Origin: an uncultured Pelagibacteraceae bacterium | GTDB taxonomy: Bacteria; Pseudomonadota; Alphaproteobacteria; Pelagibacterales; Pelagibacteraceae | Reading direction: 5' to 3' | Assembly (NCBI GenBank): GCA_902595125.1 | Contig: CACJOY010000003.1 | Coordinates: forward strand, 62,001 to 126,000 | Length of the DNA stretch: 64,000 bases | Shown: positions 33,516 through 42,474 of the stretch, piece by piece | How the letters are laid out: every line of letters starts with the position of its first letter | Position numbering within the stretch: position 1 is the first letter of the stretch | The notes under the pieces: model-generated | What the model saw: the letters and a program-made list of their open reading frames with translations, nothing else | Told to the model about the DNA's origin: nothing | Databases searched by the model: none | Translations under genes and position numbers: made by a program

Positions 33516-34338
33516 GATTGCAATAATTGGGGGGACAAGTTTTATAGGTAATAAGTTACTTTCTTTATTATCCAAAAAAAAATTTCAAATTATTGCAACT
33601 TATAATAATAAAAAAAATGTTATAAAAAATATCAAAATTACATGGAAAAAATTGGACTTGAATAAAAAAAAAAAAAATTATTTTAAATATCTAAATTCAC
33701 CTGATATCGTTATTAATCTAGCTTGGCCTAATATTCCAAATTATTTATTAAAAAAACATTTTAAAACATTTATTTTACAAAAAAAATTAAATTACAACCT
33801 TATTAATAATGGATTAGAAAATTTAATAATTTTAGGTACTTGCTATGAATATGGAAAAATATCAGGAAAACTAAACGAAAGTTTAAAACCGAAACCTGTT
33901 ATTCCATATGCCAAAGCAAAATTTGAATTATTCAAAAGTATTATCACATTAAAAAAGAAAAAAACTTTTAAGTTAAGCTGGTTAAGGCCCTTCTTTGTTT
34001 ATGGAAATAATAGAAAAAGAAAAACTCTGTTTTCATTACTAAAAGATTATGAAAAAAATAAAATTAAAAAACTTAAAGTTTGTGGAGAATTAGTGAGAGA
34101 TTTTGTGCCAGTTGATTTTTTATGTAGATCGATATTAAAAATTATTAATTTAAATGACGATATTGGACTATTAAATATTTGTACTGGTAGACCAATGAAA
34201 TTGAGTAAGTTTGTTAAATTTAACGTTAGGGATAAAAAAAAATTTAGCAAAATTGAAATGAATGGTAAAAATCCTAATAATTTTGAGGCAAAAAAATTTT
34301 GGGGATGTAATAAAAAATTAAAAAAAATTATACGATAA
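33481..34338 (+). CDS. NAD(P)-dependent epimerase/reductase (extended SDR)
   Basis: 285 residues: KIAIIGGTSFIGNKLLSLL, VINLAWPNIPNYLLKKHF, LIILGTCYEYGKISGKLNES, PVIPYAKAKFELFKSI (Tyr-x3-Lys), LRPFFVYGNNRKRKTL and GELVRDFVPVDFLCRSIL. It resembles 4-keto-6-deoxy-sugar reductases/epimerases of the CDP- or GDP-sugar type. The 35-nt overlap with the upstream GMD-like gene suggests tight coupling. An A13 homopolymer lies at 33664-33676 inside this gene, coding Lys residues. The GT2 gene at 34352 follows after 13 nt. Confidence 0.8.
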   Translation: MQQKNYTDPKTKIAIIGGTSFIGNKLLSLLSKKKFQIIATYNNKKNVIKNIKITWKKLDLNKKKKNYFKYLNSPDIVINLAWPNIPNYLLKKHFKTFILQKKLNYNLINNGLENLIILGTCYEYGKISGKLNESLKPKPVIPYAKAKFELFKSIITLKKKKTFKLSWLRPFFVYGNNRKRKTLFSLLKDYEKNKIKKLKVCGELVRDFVPVDFLCRSILKIINLNDDIGLLNICTGRPMKLSKFVKFNVRDKKKFSKIEMNGKNPNNFEAKKFWGCNKKLKKIIR

Positions 34339-34351
34339 TTTAACTATTTTT

Positions 34352-35053
34352 ATGAATAAAACATTAATATTCACAGCAACTTATAACGAGTCAAGAAACA
34401 TAGCTCAATTAATTGAAAAAATATTAAATTTAAACCTAAATGTTGATATACTAGTTGTCGATGACAATAGTCCAGATAAAACTTATGAAATAGTAGAAAA
34501 ATTTAAAAACAAATTTAATAATATTTTCTTAGAAAGAAGAAGTGGTAAGTTAGGCCTTAACACAGCGCATATTTTTGGTTATGAATTTGCATTGAAGCAT
34601 AAATACAAAAATCTAATCACAATGGATGCAGATTTATCTCACGATCCTAAAGAGATCCCAAATATAATCAAATTATTAGATAATAATGCATTTGTTATAG
34701 GCTCTAGATACATGAAGGGAGGTCAAAATGACATGAAAAAACTAAGATTGTTGCTCAGTATAATTGGTAATAAATTTATAAGAATAATATTAAAATCTAA
34801 TGGAACAGAATTTACTTCATCATTCAGGGGGTTTAATTTGTTGAAGTTAAAGAATTTTTCTTTTAGTCAAGTTGAGTCAAAAGGATATAGTTTTTTTATG
34901 GAAACTGTTATTAAAATTAATAGGCTAGGTTTTAAATCTTTTGAGTTTCCCATCCATTTTAGAAATAGAGAGCACGGAGTATCAAAAATACCTAAAATAG
35001 AAATTTTAAGAACATTATTTAATGTTTCAAAATTATTTCTTAAAAAACATTGA
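34352..35053 (+). CDS. polyprenol-phosphate mannosyltransferase-like GT2 (DPM1 family)
   Basis: 233 residues: KTLIFTATYNESRNIAQLIE, NVDILVVDDNSPDKTYEIVE, RRSGKLGLNTAHIFGYEFAL, LITMDADLSHDPKEIP, FVIGSRYMKGG, SSFRGFNLL and a C-terminal FRNREHGVSKIPKIEIL. It is a second, closer DPM1-like enzyme; the signature R-x-x-G-x-SK is intact. No transmembrane tail, so it is soluble or peripheral. It probably makes undecaprenyl-phosphate mannose or a related lipid sugar. It ends a four-gene plus-strand run; the cupin gene begins 149 nt later. Confidence 0.9.
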   Translation: MNKTLIFTATYNESRNIAQLIEKILNLNLNVDILVVDDNSPDKTYEIVEKFKNKFNNIFLERRSGKLGLNTAHIFGYEFALKHKYKNLITMDADLSHDPKEIPNIIKLLDNNAFVIGSRYMKGGQNDMKKLRLLLSIIGNKFIRIILKSNGTEFTSSFRGFNLLKLKNFSFSQVESKGYSFFMETVIKINRLGFKSFEFPIHFRNREHGVSKIPKIEILRTLFNVSKLFLKKH

Positions 35054-35168
35054 TTAAGTTAATTTTTTTACATATTTACAGAAATTATCTTTATTAAAAA
35101 TTCTTGTATGAATATAATAGATATATAAAACACTTAATTTTATATTGACTTAATAAAGGTAAAATTAA

Positions 35169-35185
35169 TTGGCTAAATTAACCAA
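35169..35185. promoter_or_regulatory. 17-bp quasi-palindrome upstream of the cupin/perosamine operon
   Basis: TTGGCTAA-A-TTAACCAA forms 8-bp arms with one mismatch, ending 17 nt before the ATG at 35203. A TATAAT-like hexamer lies at 35113-35118. It may be an operator, or a leader hairpin; no matching copy was noticed elsewhere. Confidence 0.35.
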
Positions 35186-35202
35186 GTATTTATTAATAAT
35201 AA

Positions 35203-35619
35203 ATGATAAATAAAATTGTACATAAAAAAAAAATACTAGCTATCGTAATTAAAAAATACAGATCCAAAAAAGGTATAACTTTTTTTACAAATCCAAAAGA
35301 TACTCAGCAGATCGGCTATATGAAACATAAAAAGAATCATATTATTCAACCCCATACACATAAAAAAAAATTGAAAAAAATAATGAATACTACAGAAGTT
35401 CTTATTATTTTAAAAGGTGCCTTAAGGGTTGATTTTTATGATAATAAAAAAAAATATTTGTTTAGTAAAAAAATAATAAAAGGTGAAATAATTATGCTGA
35501 TGGATGGAGGGCATGGTTTTAAAGTGCTTAAAAATTTAGAAATGATTGAAGTTAAACAGGGACCTTACAGACTATCTTCTGACAAACATAAATTTAAATT
35601 AAAAGACACAAAAAAATAA
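35203..35619 (+). CDS. cupin-fold protein (polysaccharide-cluster type)
   Basis: 138 residues. The cupin-like core is visible: IIQPHTHKKK (metal-type His pair, about residue 47-49), TEVLIILKGALRVDFYDNK, KKIIKGEIIMLMDGGHGFKV and MIEVKQGPYRL. Proteins with the GGHGF and EVKQGPY segments are common in bacterial sugar-nucleotide clusters, but their reactions are mostly unknown; isomerase or binding roles are possible. It precedes the perosamine-synthase-like gene by 5 nt, so they probably act in one pathway. Confidence 0.8.
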   Translation: MINKIVHKKKILAIVIKKYRSKKGITFFTNPKDTQQIGYMKHKKNHIIQPHTHKKKLKKIMNTTEVLIILKGALRVDFYDNKKKYLFSKKIIKGEIIMLMDGGHGFKVLKNLEMIEVKQGPYRLSSDKHKFKLKDTKK

Positions 35620-35624
35620 ACTAA

Positions 35625-36740
35625 GTGAAAAAATTTTATCCTGTAAATATCCCAAATGTAACAATTAAGGATATCAAATATGTTTCAAGAGTGATGAAAA
35701 ATTCGTGGATATCATCTGATGGTCCTGAAGTTAGATTGTTCGAAAAAAAATTTTCTAAATTTATTAACAAGAAATATTCAATAAGTGTTGCTAATGGAAC
35801 AGCTGCATTAGAAATTGCAATGAAAGCAATAAATATAAAACCAGGAGATGAAGTAATAATTCCCAATTTTACAATAATATCTAATGCTTTATCAGTTATA
35901 AAACTTGGAGCGACTCCAGTTCCTATCGACTGTGATTTAAAAGATTGGAATATGATTATTCAAAAGATAAAAAATAAGATTTCCAATAAAACAAAAGCTA
36001 TTATTGTTACACACATATATGGATACTCTAACCCAATGGATGAAATAAAAAAAATTTTGAAAAATAAAAAAATCATTATAGTTGAAGATGCAGCTGAAGT
36101 AATTGGTCTAAAGTACAAAAATAAAATGTGTGGTTCCTTTGGTGATATTAGTACTTTTAGTTTTTATGCAAATAAACATATAACTACAGGTGAGGGTGGA
36201 ATGATATCAACTGATAATCCTATATTTAAAAGAAGATGTGTTGAATTAAGAAACTTATGTTTTGGAAAAAAAGATAGGTTTAATCATACAGACATTGGAT
36301 GGAATTATAGAATCACAAATATTCAAGCTGCTATGGGGTTAAGTCAATTAAATAATATTAATAAGGTGATTAAAAAAAAAATTAATATAGGAAAAATGTA
36401 TTACAAAATACTATCTCAAAATAAATTTATATATATGCAACCGCCTAAGGGAGAAAAATCTAATAATATTTATTGGGTTGTTGGTATAGTTATATTAAAA
36501 AAGAATTACACAGCAAAAAAACTAGCAAAAAAACTCAATAAAATTGGTATTCAAACGAGACCTTTTTTTTATCCTATGAATAAACAATCAATACTAAAAA
36601 ATTATTTAAATAAAAATAAAGATAATTTTAAAAATTCAGAATACTTATCTAAATATGGTTTATATCTGCCTTCTTACTTTAGCTTGAAAAAAAAGGATAT
36701 TGAGTGGATTGCTAAACAAGTAAATAATATTATTTGTTAA
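35625..36740 (+). CDS. per: DegT/DnrJ/EryC1 aminotransferase, GDP-perosamine synthase-like
   Basis: 371 residues starting at GTG 35625. PLP-fold motifs: SWISSDGPEVRLFEKKFSKF, SVANGTAALEIAMKAINIKP, VIIPNFTIISNALSVI, IIVEDAAEVIGLKYKNKMCG, FSFYANKHITTGEGGMI (Lys of the internal aldimine, about residue 188) and DIGWNYRITNIQAAMG. The ANKxITTGEGGM form matches GDP-perosamine synthases (RfbE/Per), which aminate GDP-4-keto-6-deoxymannose from Gmd. The symbol is tentative, since other 4-keto-sugar aminotransferases share it. The membrane protein gene follows after 1 nt. Confidence 0.82.
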   Translation: MKKFYPVNIPNVTIKDIKYVSRVMKNSWISSDGPEVRLFEKKFSKFINKKYSISVANGTAALEIAMKAINIKPGDEVIIPNFTIISNALSVIKLGATPVPIDCDLKDWNMIIQKIKNKISNKTKAIIVTHIYGYSNPMDEIKKILKNKKIIIVEDAAEVIGLKYKNKMCGSFGDISTFSFYANKHITTGEGGMISTDNPIFKRRCVELRNLCFGKKDRFNHTDIGWNYRITNIQAAMGLSQLNNINKVIKKKINIGKMYYKILSQNKFIYMQPPKGEKSNNIYWVVGIVILKKNYTAKKLAKKLNKIGIQTRPFFYPMNKQSILKNYLNKNKDNFKNSEYLSKYGLYLPSYFSLKKKDIEWIAKQVNNIIC

Positions 36741-36741
36741 A

Positions 36742-38169
36742 ATGTTTAATAAAAAAATATTAATAATTTTTTTAATCTCCTTATCTTGTTTTTTATCAAT
36801 ATCTTTAAGTGCATTTTATATTCACAATTATGATACATATCAATTAGACGGCATTATTCACATAATGTTAAAAGAGGAAACGCATGCACATTGGTACAAA
36901 GCAGCCAACATTATTGAACAGGTAAAAAACGGTACACCATTTTATATAGCAGGCGATGAAATGTTTACAAAACCCCTGCCACAAAGATTAGTGGCTTTAT
37001 ATGCATATTTTGCAAACTTAAATATTATAGAAGATTGGAAAAATTATAAGGTTACTTTGGGAGGAAAACTCCCATTTTTAATAATACAATCTTTATTTTA
37101 TTATTTTTCATTATATTTTCTTTATTCTCAAATTTCTAAATATTTTAATAGTGTAGTAAGTTTCTTTATTATATTTTTTTTGTGTTTAGAGCCTACAATA
37201 TTTCAATACCATTCATCTTTTTGGACAGAATCTTTCTTTTTTTCTATTCAAATAATTTTGTTATCGATGATTTTAAAGACAGATCAAAATAAAATTAATT
37301 TTTTTATAATAGGTATTCTTTTAGGAATATTATTCATTCAAAGATCAGCAGGAATTTTTTACATATTTGTTGTTATTGCTTATTATTTAGTAAGTTTAGA
37401 AAAGGAAAAATTTACTAAAATTTCTCTTATTTGTGCTCCATTCATTATTATCTGTTTTTTATTAGGCATGCATAATTTTAAGAGAGGCGAAGTTTTTTAT
37501 ATAATGCCGTCGGAGGGAAAATATGTAATGTATAAATATTTTGCAAAAGATATTCTCAAAAAATCTTCAAATAGAACAACTAAAGAAATTAATAAGTCTG
37601 AGTCAAAAAAGGCAATCTTATGGATAGAAAAAAATTTACCAGAAGTAATGTCTGAAAGTTTACTGGAAGCAAAATCCCCCTATGGAATAGGATTAAAAAT
37701 TGAAGAGGAAAAAGACAGAATTGAATATTATAATTTCTTAAATAAAAGAGCATATGAAATTGTTTATGAAAATCCTCTAATAGTATTTAAAAAAGTTATA
37801 ACCGGGTTTTTACATTTTTCTGTATTAAATCCATTTTTTGTTTATTTTGATTATGAATTTTATAAAAATTATTCATCTCCCGAAATTGGTGATTTTAGTT
37901 TTAGTAAAAAACATAAACAATTAATACCCACTAGAATAATCTATAGCATCTGTATATACTTAATAAGTTTTTTGGGACTTATAATTTGCTTTAAAAAGTT
38001 TCCAAAAATTGCTTTTTTATTACTTTTATCAATTCTTTATTATTACATATTGTTAGGCTGGTACGGAAAAACTAGATTATTTGTTCCAACTTTAATTTAT
38101 ATGTCATTTTTCTTTGGATATGGGGCAACATCGATATTAAATTTTATTAAAAAAAAATTAAATAATTAA
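36742..38169 (+). CDS. GT-C-like (GT39/ArnT type) membrane glycosyltransferase candidate
   Basis: 475 residues. One N-terminal helix is followed by a sizeable periplasmic loop with acidic/His-rich residues (LKEETHAHWYKAANI and PLPQRLVALYAYF), then about eight more helices. LLGILFIQRSAGIFYIFVVI resembles the Arg-containing helix of PMT_2/ArnT proteins, and a large loop (residues about 255-350) separates the last helices. Such enzymes move sugars from polyprenyl-phosphate donors to lipid or glycan at the periplasmic face; the DPM1-like GT2 enzymes nearby could provide the donor. It shares TTAA stop bases with the convergent GT4 gene. Confidence 0.72.
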   Translation: MFNKKILIIFLISLSCFLSISLSAFYIHNYDTYQLDGIIHIMLKEETHAHWYKAANIIEQVKNGTPFYIAGDEMFTKPLPQRLVALYAYFANLNIIEDWKNYKVTLGGKLPFLIIQSLFYYFSLYFLYSQISKYFNSVVSFFIIFFLCLEPTIFQYHSSFWTESFFFSIQIILLSMILKTDQNKINFFIIGILLGILFIQRSAGIFYIFVVIAYYLVSLEKEKFTKISLICAPFIIICFLLGMHNFKRGEVFYIMPSEGKYVMYKYFAKDILKKSSNRTTKEINKSESKKAILWIEKNLPEVMSESLLEAKSPYGIGLKIEEEKDRIEYYNFLNKRAYEIVYENPLIVFKKVITGFLHFSVLNPFFVYFDYEFYKNYSSPEIGDFSFSKKHKQLIPTRIIYSICIYLISFLGLIICFKKFPKIAFLLLLSILYYYILLGWYGKTRLFVPTLIYMSFFFGYGATSILNFIKKKLNN

Positions 38170-39377
38170 ATTTTTTTATTCCACTTAGAATATTGTATAT
38201 TAAATTCATCAATAATTGATTTATAAGTTAAGTTTAGACTCTCTTTTTTACAAAATTTATTGTAGTAATCAAAACCTTTAGTTATTTTTGTTTGGATATT
38301 ATTACTATTAATACTTTTTAATTTTTTGGTAAAACTATATACGTCAGATAAGTCAATTGAAAAGATTATTTCCTTGAGCTCTTCATCACTGTCCATTTTA
38401 TTAGAGTAAAATATGGGCTTTTTAAAATACATCGCCTCATACAATGGCAAATTAGTTGGACCAGAGTCTGTTGGCATAATAACAGCAAAACAATCTTGAT
38501 ATAATTTTTTTAATAAAGAATTTGAAATTAAAGGTAGTACGGAAATATAGTCACTCAAATTTTGTGAATTTATTAATTTGACTACATGATTTAGGTTACC
38601 TCGGTCAGAACCTGTCATTACGAAGTGAAAGTCTTCATTATTTTCTTTAAACATTATTTTTGCAGCTTCTATAATATAATTATGATTTTTATGAGCCCAA
38701 AAAGTTGCAGGATATAAAATAATTTTTTTCTTTTTAATTTTTTGTAATTCATATTTTTCATCATCACTTTTCAATTTATTAATAGAAGTGTCCATATTTG
38801 GTAGATAGGGTATAAATGTTTGAATTGTAATTTTTGAAGACGGAATATTATAAAATTTTATTAACTCATTTTTGTTCTCTTCATGGGGGACAATTATCTT
38901 AAAAGATTTAAATAAAACAACTTTTAAGTAATTCTCTCTTTTTTCATAAATATAATCTTGTTTATGTTCTGGAAAAGGACTATTTTTTTTATGATCCACA
39001 TCCCATATATTTATTACAAAATTTATATCATCACAAAAAGTTGCATAAACTGATGGACTTAAAAAAAAAATTAATCTTATTTTTTTCTTTTTTAAAAATT
39101 TTGCAAAAGAGTGTTTTAAATTAAAATATATAAGGAAATTGAATAAAAATTTAAGGCCGAATATGTAATCTATTAATTTTTCAATTAAGTTTTTTTTGTA
39201 ATAATCAGAATTTATTCCTAATTTATTTAATTCTTTTTTGAGGTTTTCATCATTTGTAATAAATATAAATTTTTGATTATTTCCAAAGAAATGATTCAAA
39301 AAAACTACGGAATTCAAAACTTGATTATAACCTCCTGGATTTTTCGAGTTGCCCTCTATAAAAAAAGCTATTTTCAT
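38166..39377 (-). CDS. glycosyltransferase family 4
   Basis: 403 residues, GT-B fold: IAFFIEGNSKNPGGYNQVLN at the N-terminus, IRLIFFLSPSVYATFCDDIN and VINIWDVDHKKNSPFPE (a segment typical of mannosyltransferase-like GT4 proteins), then IILYPATFWAHKNHNYIIEA, FHFVMTGSDRGNLNHV, and CFAVIMPTDSGPTNLPLYEA with the Glu in the donor motif. The donor is unknown; the WAHKNH motif is typical of mannosyltransferase B-like proteins. It is the terminal gene of a minus-strand run and overlaps the membrane protein gene by 4 nt (TTAA). Confidence 0.85.
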   Translation of the reverse strand: MKIAFFIEGNSKNPGGYNQVLNSVVFLNHFFGNNQKFIFITNDENLKKELNKLGINSDYYKKNLIEKLIDYIFGLKFLFNFLIYFNLKHSFAKFLKKKKIRLIFFLSPSVYATFCDDINFVINIWDVDHKKNSPFPEHKQDYIYEKRENYLKVVLFKSFKIIVPHEENKNELIKFYNIPSSKITIQTFIPYLPNMDTSINKLKSDDEKYELQKIKKKKIILYPATFWAHKNHNYIIEAAKIMFKENNEDFHFVMTGSDRGNLNHVVKLINSQNLSDYISVLPLISNSLLKKLYQDCFAVIMPTDSGPTNLPLYEAMYFKKPIFYSNKMDSDEELKEIIFSIDLSDVYSFTKKLKSINSNNIQTKITKGFDYYNKFCKKESLNLTYKSIIDEFNIQYSKWNKKI

Positions 39378-39386
39378 AAAATAATT

Positions 39387-40553
39387 CTAAATAATATTTT
39401 CAATTTGTTTTTTTGTTATTTTCAGAGACATTCCAAAATTTTCTATCCTTTTTTTTTTAAGTTTTTTAATTTTATTTTTAAGAAGATTTTTATTATTTCT
39501 TATTTTGTTTAATTTTTTCAATAAATCGTTCAGATTATTCACAGCAAAACCAATTTTTTTTCTGTCATTAAAATAGTAGAGATTTTTGAAATCTTTTTTA
39601 ATTGTGTTATTAATATTCGAATAAAATATAACAGGCTTATTTTGTGAAAAAGAGAATGTATAAGCTGTTCCGGAAAAGTCAGTAATTAAAATAAAAGATT
39701 TTGAATAACTTTTTAAATATGATGGTAATAAATCTATCGTAAAATTTTTATTGTCTTGAAATTTCCTGATCGTATCCTCAGTTTTATGCATATTACCTTT
39801 TTTTGTAAGATCCATTGGATGTGGCCTATAAATTACCTTAAAATTTTTTTCTAATAGAAATTTTATAAGATTATTTAATTTCAGTGAAAGGTTGGACTCC
39901 TTATAATGATTGCTTGCTGTTGGTGCTAATAGAATGGAATCCTCTTTCACTTTTAAATTTTTTAATTCTTTATAAACATGATCTAGTTTTAAGTAACCAG
40001 TATTTATTATTTGAACTTTAAGTTTTTTTTTTAAATATTTTTTAAATTTTTTTATAAAATACATTTTCGCAATATTTGATGATACAAAAATATAATTTAA
40101 TTTAGCTAACTCTATAAATAATTTTTTTTCATCTTTTTTATTTACCATTGGTGTATCGTAAATATCATGACTTATATAAACATTTTTGGCTTTAGGTAAA
40201 AATATATAGTTAACGTAACTACTAATAATAAAATTTATTTTTGATAAAAAAAAATTATAAAATGGTATAAATCTTAAATAACTAAAATCAAGAAATAGTG
40301 CGTTATCGCTTTTTTTTAACTCATCTGAGGAAAATGAATTGTAAATAATATACGGAATAATTTTTGAATTTTTATTTAATCTTTCAATTAGTTCTAAAAT
40401 ATTTTTCTGATATGCTTTAACAGGAAAGTAAAAAAAAATAAATTTCGTCAAAGGATTTTTTCTATAATGAACAGAGGTTTTTATATATATGATAATAACA
40501 CTTATAAAACTTAAAATTAATTTTTTTATGTTGTATAAATTAAATACCTTCAC
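39387..40553 (-). CDS. CDP-glycerol glycerophosphotransferase-like protein (TagF family)
   Basis: 388 residues. An N-terminal hydrophobic anchor (LILSFISVIIIYI) precedes a GT-B-like body: KNVYISHDIYDTPMVNKKDE, SSNIAKMYFIKKFKKY, INTGYLKLDHVY, ILLAPTASNHYKESN, VIYRPHPMDL and the family hallmark LITDFSGTAYTFSFSQNKPV. PF04464-type proteins transfer glycerol-phosphate (or ribitol-phosphate) from CDP-polyols onto teichoic-acid-like chains or decorate glycans. No CDP-glycerol synthase (TagD) is in the window, so the substrate remains open. It lies 9 nt upstream of the GT4 gene. Confidence 0.82.
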   Translation of the reverse strand: MKVFNLYNIKKLILSFISVIIIYIKTSVHYRKNPLTKFIFFYFPVKAYQKNILELIERLNKNSKIIPYIIYNSFSSDELKKSDNALFLDFSYLRFIPFYNFFLSKINFIISSYVNYIFLPKAKNVYISHDIYDTPMVNKKDEKKLFIELAKLNYIFVSSNIAKMYFIKKFKKYLKKKLKVQIINTGYLKLDHVYKELKNLKVKEDSILLAPTASNHYKESNLSLKLNNLIKFLLEKNFKVIYRPHPMDLTKKGNMHKTEDTIRKFQDNKNFTIDLLPSYLKSYSKSFILITDFSGTAYTFSFSQNKPVIFYSNINNTIKKDFKNLYYFNDRKKIGFAVNNLNDLLKKLNKIRNNKNLLKNKIKKLKKKRIENFGMSLKITKKQIENII

Positions 40554-40557
40554 TTAT

Positions 40558-41499
40558 TTAGATACTGGAAATTAAATCTTTAATTTTATATTTTCTATGA
40601 GTTAAATTTGATACTTCAACTACTTCTTTGTCTTCTATTACCTCAAGTCTTTGTTTCTTATCTAAGTAATCAAGTTCTCCTTTGTTATTTCTACTATCTC
40701 TTATATGTAGCTTAGTGTATTGAGACAAATCATTAACATTATTCATTATTTCACTAAAATTTTCAGATAAATCTTTCTGAACAAAAAAAGCATTAAAATT
40801 TAAATTATTTGTTCCAATAAAATCATATCCTTTAGAATTCATAAGTTTAATCATAGCTTTTAAAGAAGCCCCGTAATAACATCCTGAATAATGTTCTTTA
40901 AATCTCGAAAAGTCTTTATCATAAGGAACAGTTATTTCCAAATTATGACCAAAAGTTGGATTATACTCTAAGATAAAAATTTTGCTAATATTATTGGTTA
41001 GTTTATCTATTATCCAATAATCATTTCCATCTATATCAATTGAAAACAAATCTAACTTTTTGTTTAAATTGTATCTTTTTAAAATAGAATTTATGTTTTC
41101 TATATCAATCTTAGTATTTTCCACATTTAATAAGCCCTTCCATAAATTTACATTTTTGGATACTTTTTTTTTTAGATTATCTATTACATCTATTATGAGA
41201 CCTTCTGAAAAAGACTTTTCATATATAAATCTAGTATTTGCCTCTGAATAATCACCAACACCTATTTCTACAAATTTACAATTATAAATTCCAAGTTTAT
41301 TTTGAATAAAATCTATTATCCCATCTTCACCAGTTTGAGAAAAAACCTTATATTCAGCTTCCTTTAAATTTTTAAATTTATTATAATTTTTTCTAGCCTC
41401 ATTAAAATAAACTGATCCCAACATAAATTTTTTATGAGCATCATTTTTTTTTAATAATCTATCTAAAAAGTTAATAAGTTTAGTTTTTAAATTTAACAT
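40558..41499 (-). CDS. FkbM-like SAM-binding protein
   Basis: 313 residues. The recognisable block is EYKVFSQTGEDGIIDFIQNK, CKFVEIGVGDYSEANTRFIY, LDLFSIDIDGNDYWIIDKL, IFILEYNPTFG and YYGASLKAMIKLMNSKGYDF, consistent with a FkbM-like Rossmann methyltransferase family found in glycan clusters. The family's characteristic SQxGEDG precedes the glycine-rich loop. Probable sugar O-methylation, not proven. It follows the methyltransferase gene at 41526 after 26 nt and lies 4 nt before the TagF-like gene, so all are likely in one operon. Confidence 0.75.
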   Translation of the reverse strand: MLNLKTKLINFLDRLLKKNDAHKKFMLGSVYFNEARKNYNKFKNLKEAEYKVFSQTGEDGIIDFIQNKLGIYNCKFVEIGVGDYSEANTRFIYEKSFSEGLIIDVIDNLKKKVSKNVNLWKGLLNVENTKIDIENINSILKRYNLNKKLDLFSIDIDGNDYWIIDKLTNNISKIFILEYNPTFGHNLEITVPYDKDFSRFKEHYSGCYYGASLKAMIKLMNSKGYDFIGTNNLNFNAFFVQKDLSENFSEIMNNVNDLSQYTKLHIRDSRNNKGELDYLDKKQRLEVIEDKEVVEVSNLTHRKYKIKDLISSI

Positions 41500-41525
41500 T
41501 TTTGTGACTTATAGAATTAACTATT

Positions 41526-42386
41526 CTATTGTGGATCAACGTCATAATCACATTGATCTATTGGAACAGTTCTTTCACCAATAACCGTCCATTGAAAAAC
41601 TTTTTTACCTCTTTCATCTAAATAGTCATGATAATTTACAGTAGTTTTTTCGAAACCAAAAAGCTCTAGCATTTTAATTATTGCTTCTTCATTAAAAGAC
41701 CACCAAGCAGCGCCCTGCTTTCCTTGATGAGGTAAAAATCTCCACAAAGGTTGTTTTTTCTTTTGAAATTTTTTTCTAAAAAATTTTGGAATTGTATTAA
41801 ATAAAGTATCTCTCATTTCATAACCACCAAGTTCAGTAATAACAATTTTTTCTTTAATGTGAGAACACATTCTTAATAAAGCTGTATATGGATCTCTTAT
41901 ATGTGTAAGCACAGAAAATATAACTCCAATATCATGTAATTCAACTTCATCAGGTAAATTATTAATATGACATATAATAAGTTTCGATTTAGATTTAAGA
42001 GCCTTATGTGCATACCAGTATGCATTTCTTCTTTTTCTCTCACGCTCCATAAATTCTGCCATATCTTTTTTCCATGGTTTTCTGACATTATAAACCCAAT
42101 CCCGTTGAAGATTATCTTTATCGACACCAAGATCAATTGAAGTAACATCAGCTCCTCTCTCTTCAGCTGCAAAATTTAGATAACCAGTTATTGGTCCTAA
42201 ATTTAAAACCTTTTTGTTTTTAAAATCTAAATTTCCAAAAATATTATCTATATCTTCCCTGCAATCAAAAGTTCCATTAGTAAGCCCTTCAATTCCAGGA
42301 ACTTCCATTATATGATACCATTCACAATCATCTAAAGGAATATCATCTGACGGGGGTTTATCCCAAGTTATTTTTTTTTCTCTCAT
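41526..42386 (-). CDS. class I SAM-dependent methyltransferase (CmoB-like domain)
   Basis: 286 residues: PLDDCEWYHIMEVPGIEGLT near the N-terminus, then the motif-I region KKVLNLGPITGYLNFAAEER with ADVTSIDLG, followed by VELHDIGVIFSVLTHIRDPY and LLRMCSHIKEKIVITELGGY. It resembles the methyltransferase-9/CmoB-like group, which in glycan clusters methylates or modifies sugars. It is richer in G+C and in Ala/Arg/Gly/Trp codons than the neighbouring Lys/Asn-rich genes, which may reflect stronger conservation or a different origin. An 88-nt gap separates it from the ABC exporter gene. Confidence 0.8.
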   Translation of the reverse strand: MREKKITWDKPPSDDIPLDDCEWYHIMEVPGIEGLTNGTFDCREDIDNIFGNLDFKNKKVLNLGPITGYLNFAAEERGADVTSIDLGVDKDNLQRDWVYNVRKPWKKDMAEFMERERKRRNAYWYAHKALKSKSKLIICHINNLPDEVELHDIGVIFSVLTHIRDPYTALLRMCSHIKEKIVITELGGYEMRDTLFNTIPKFFRKKFQKKKQPLWRFLPHQGKQGAAWWSFNEEAIIKMLELFGFEKTTVNYHDYLDERGKKVFQWTVIGERTVPIDQCDYDVDPQ

Positions 42387-42474
42387 TAATTTATAAATAT
42401 CTTGTTAAAGATTACTCTGTATATAATAAATTGATTTTTTTTCAACAAACAATTCACCATTTCTAATTTTATAA

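Noticed and set aside
32619..34338. The two overlapping SDR frames as one gene broken by a frameshift
   Set aside because: Each frame carries its own Rossmann glycine motif and full domain, so they are two proteins.
35090..35118. Full sigma-70 promoter for the cupin operon
   Set aside because: TATAAT at 35113-35118 has no convincing -35 at 16-18 nt; kept only as a mention within the palindrome entry.
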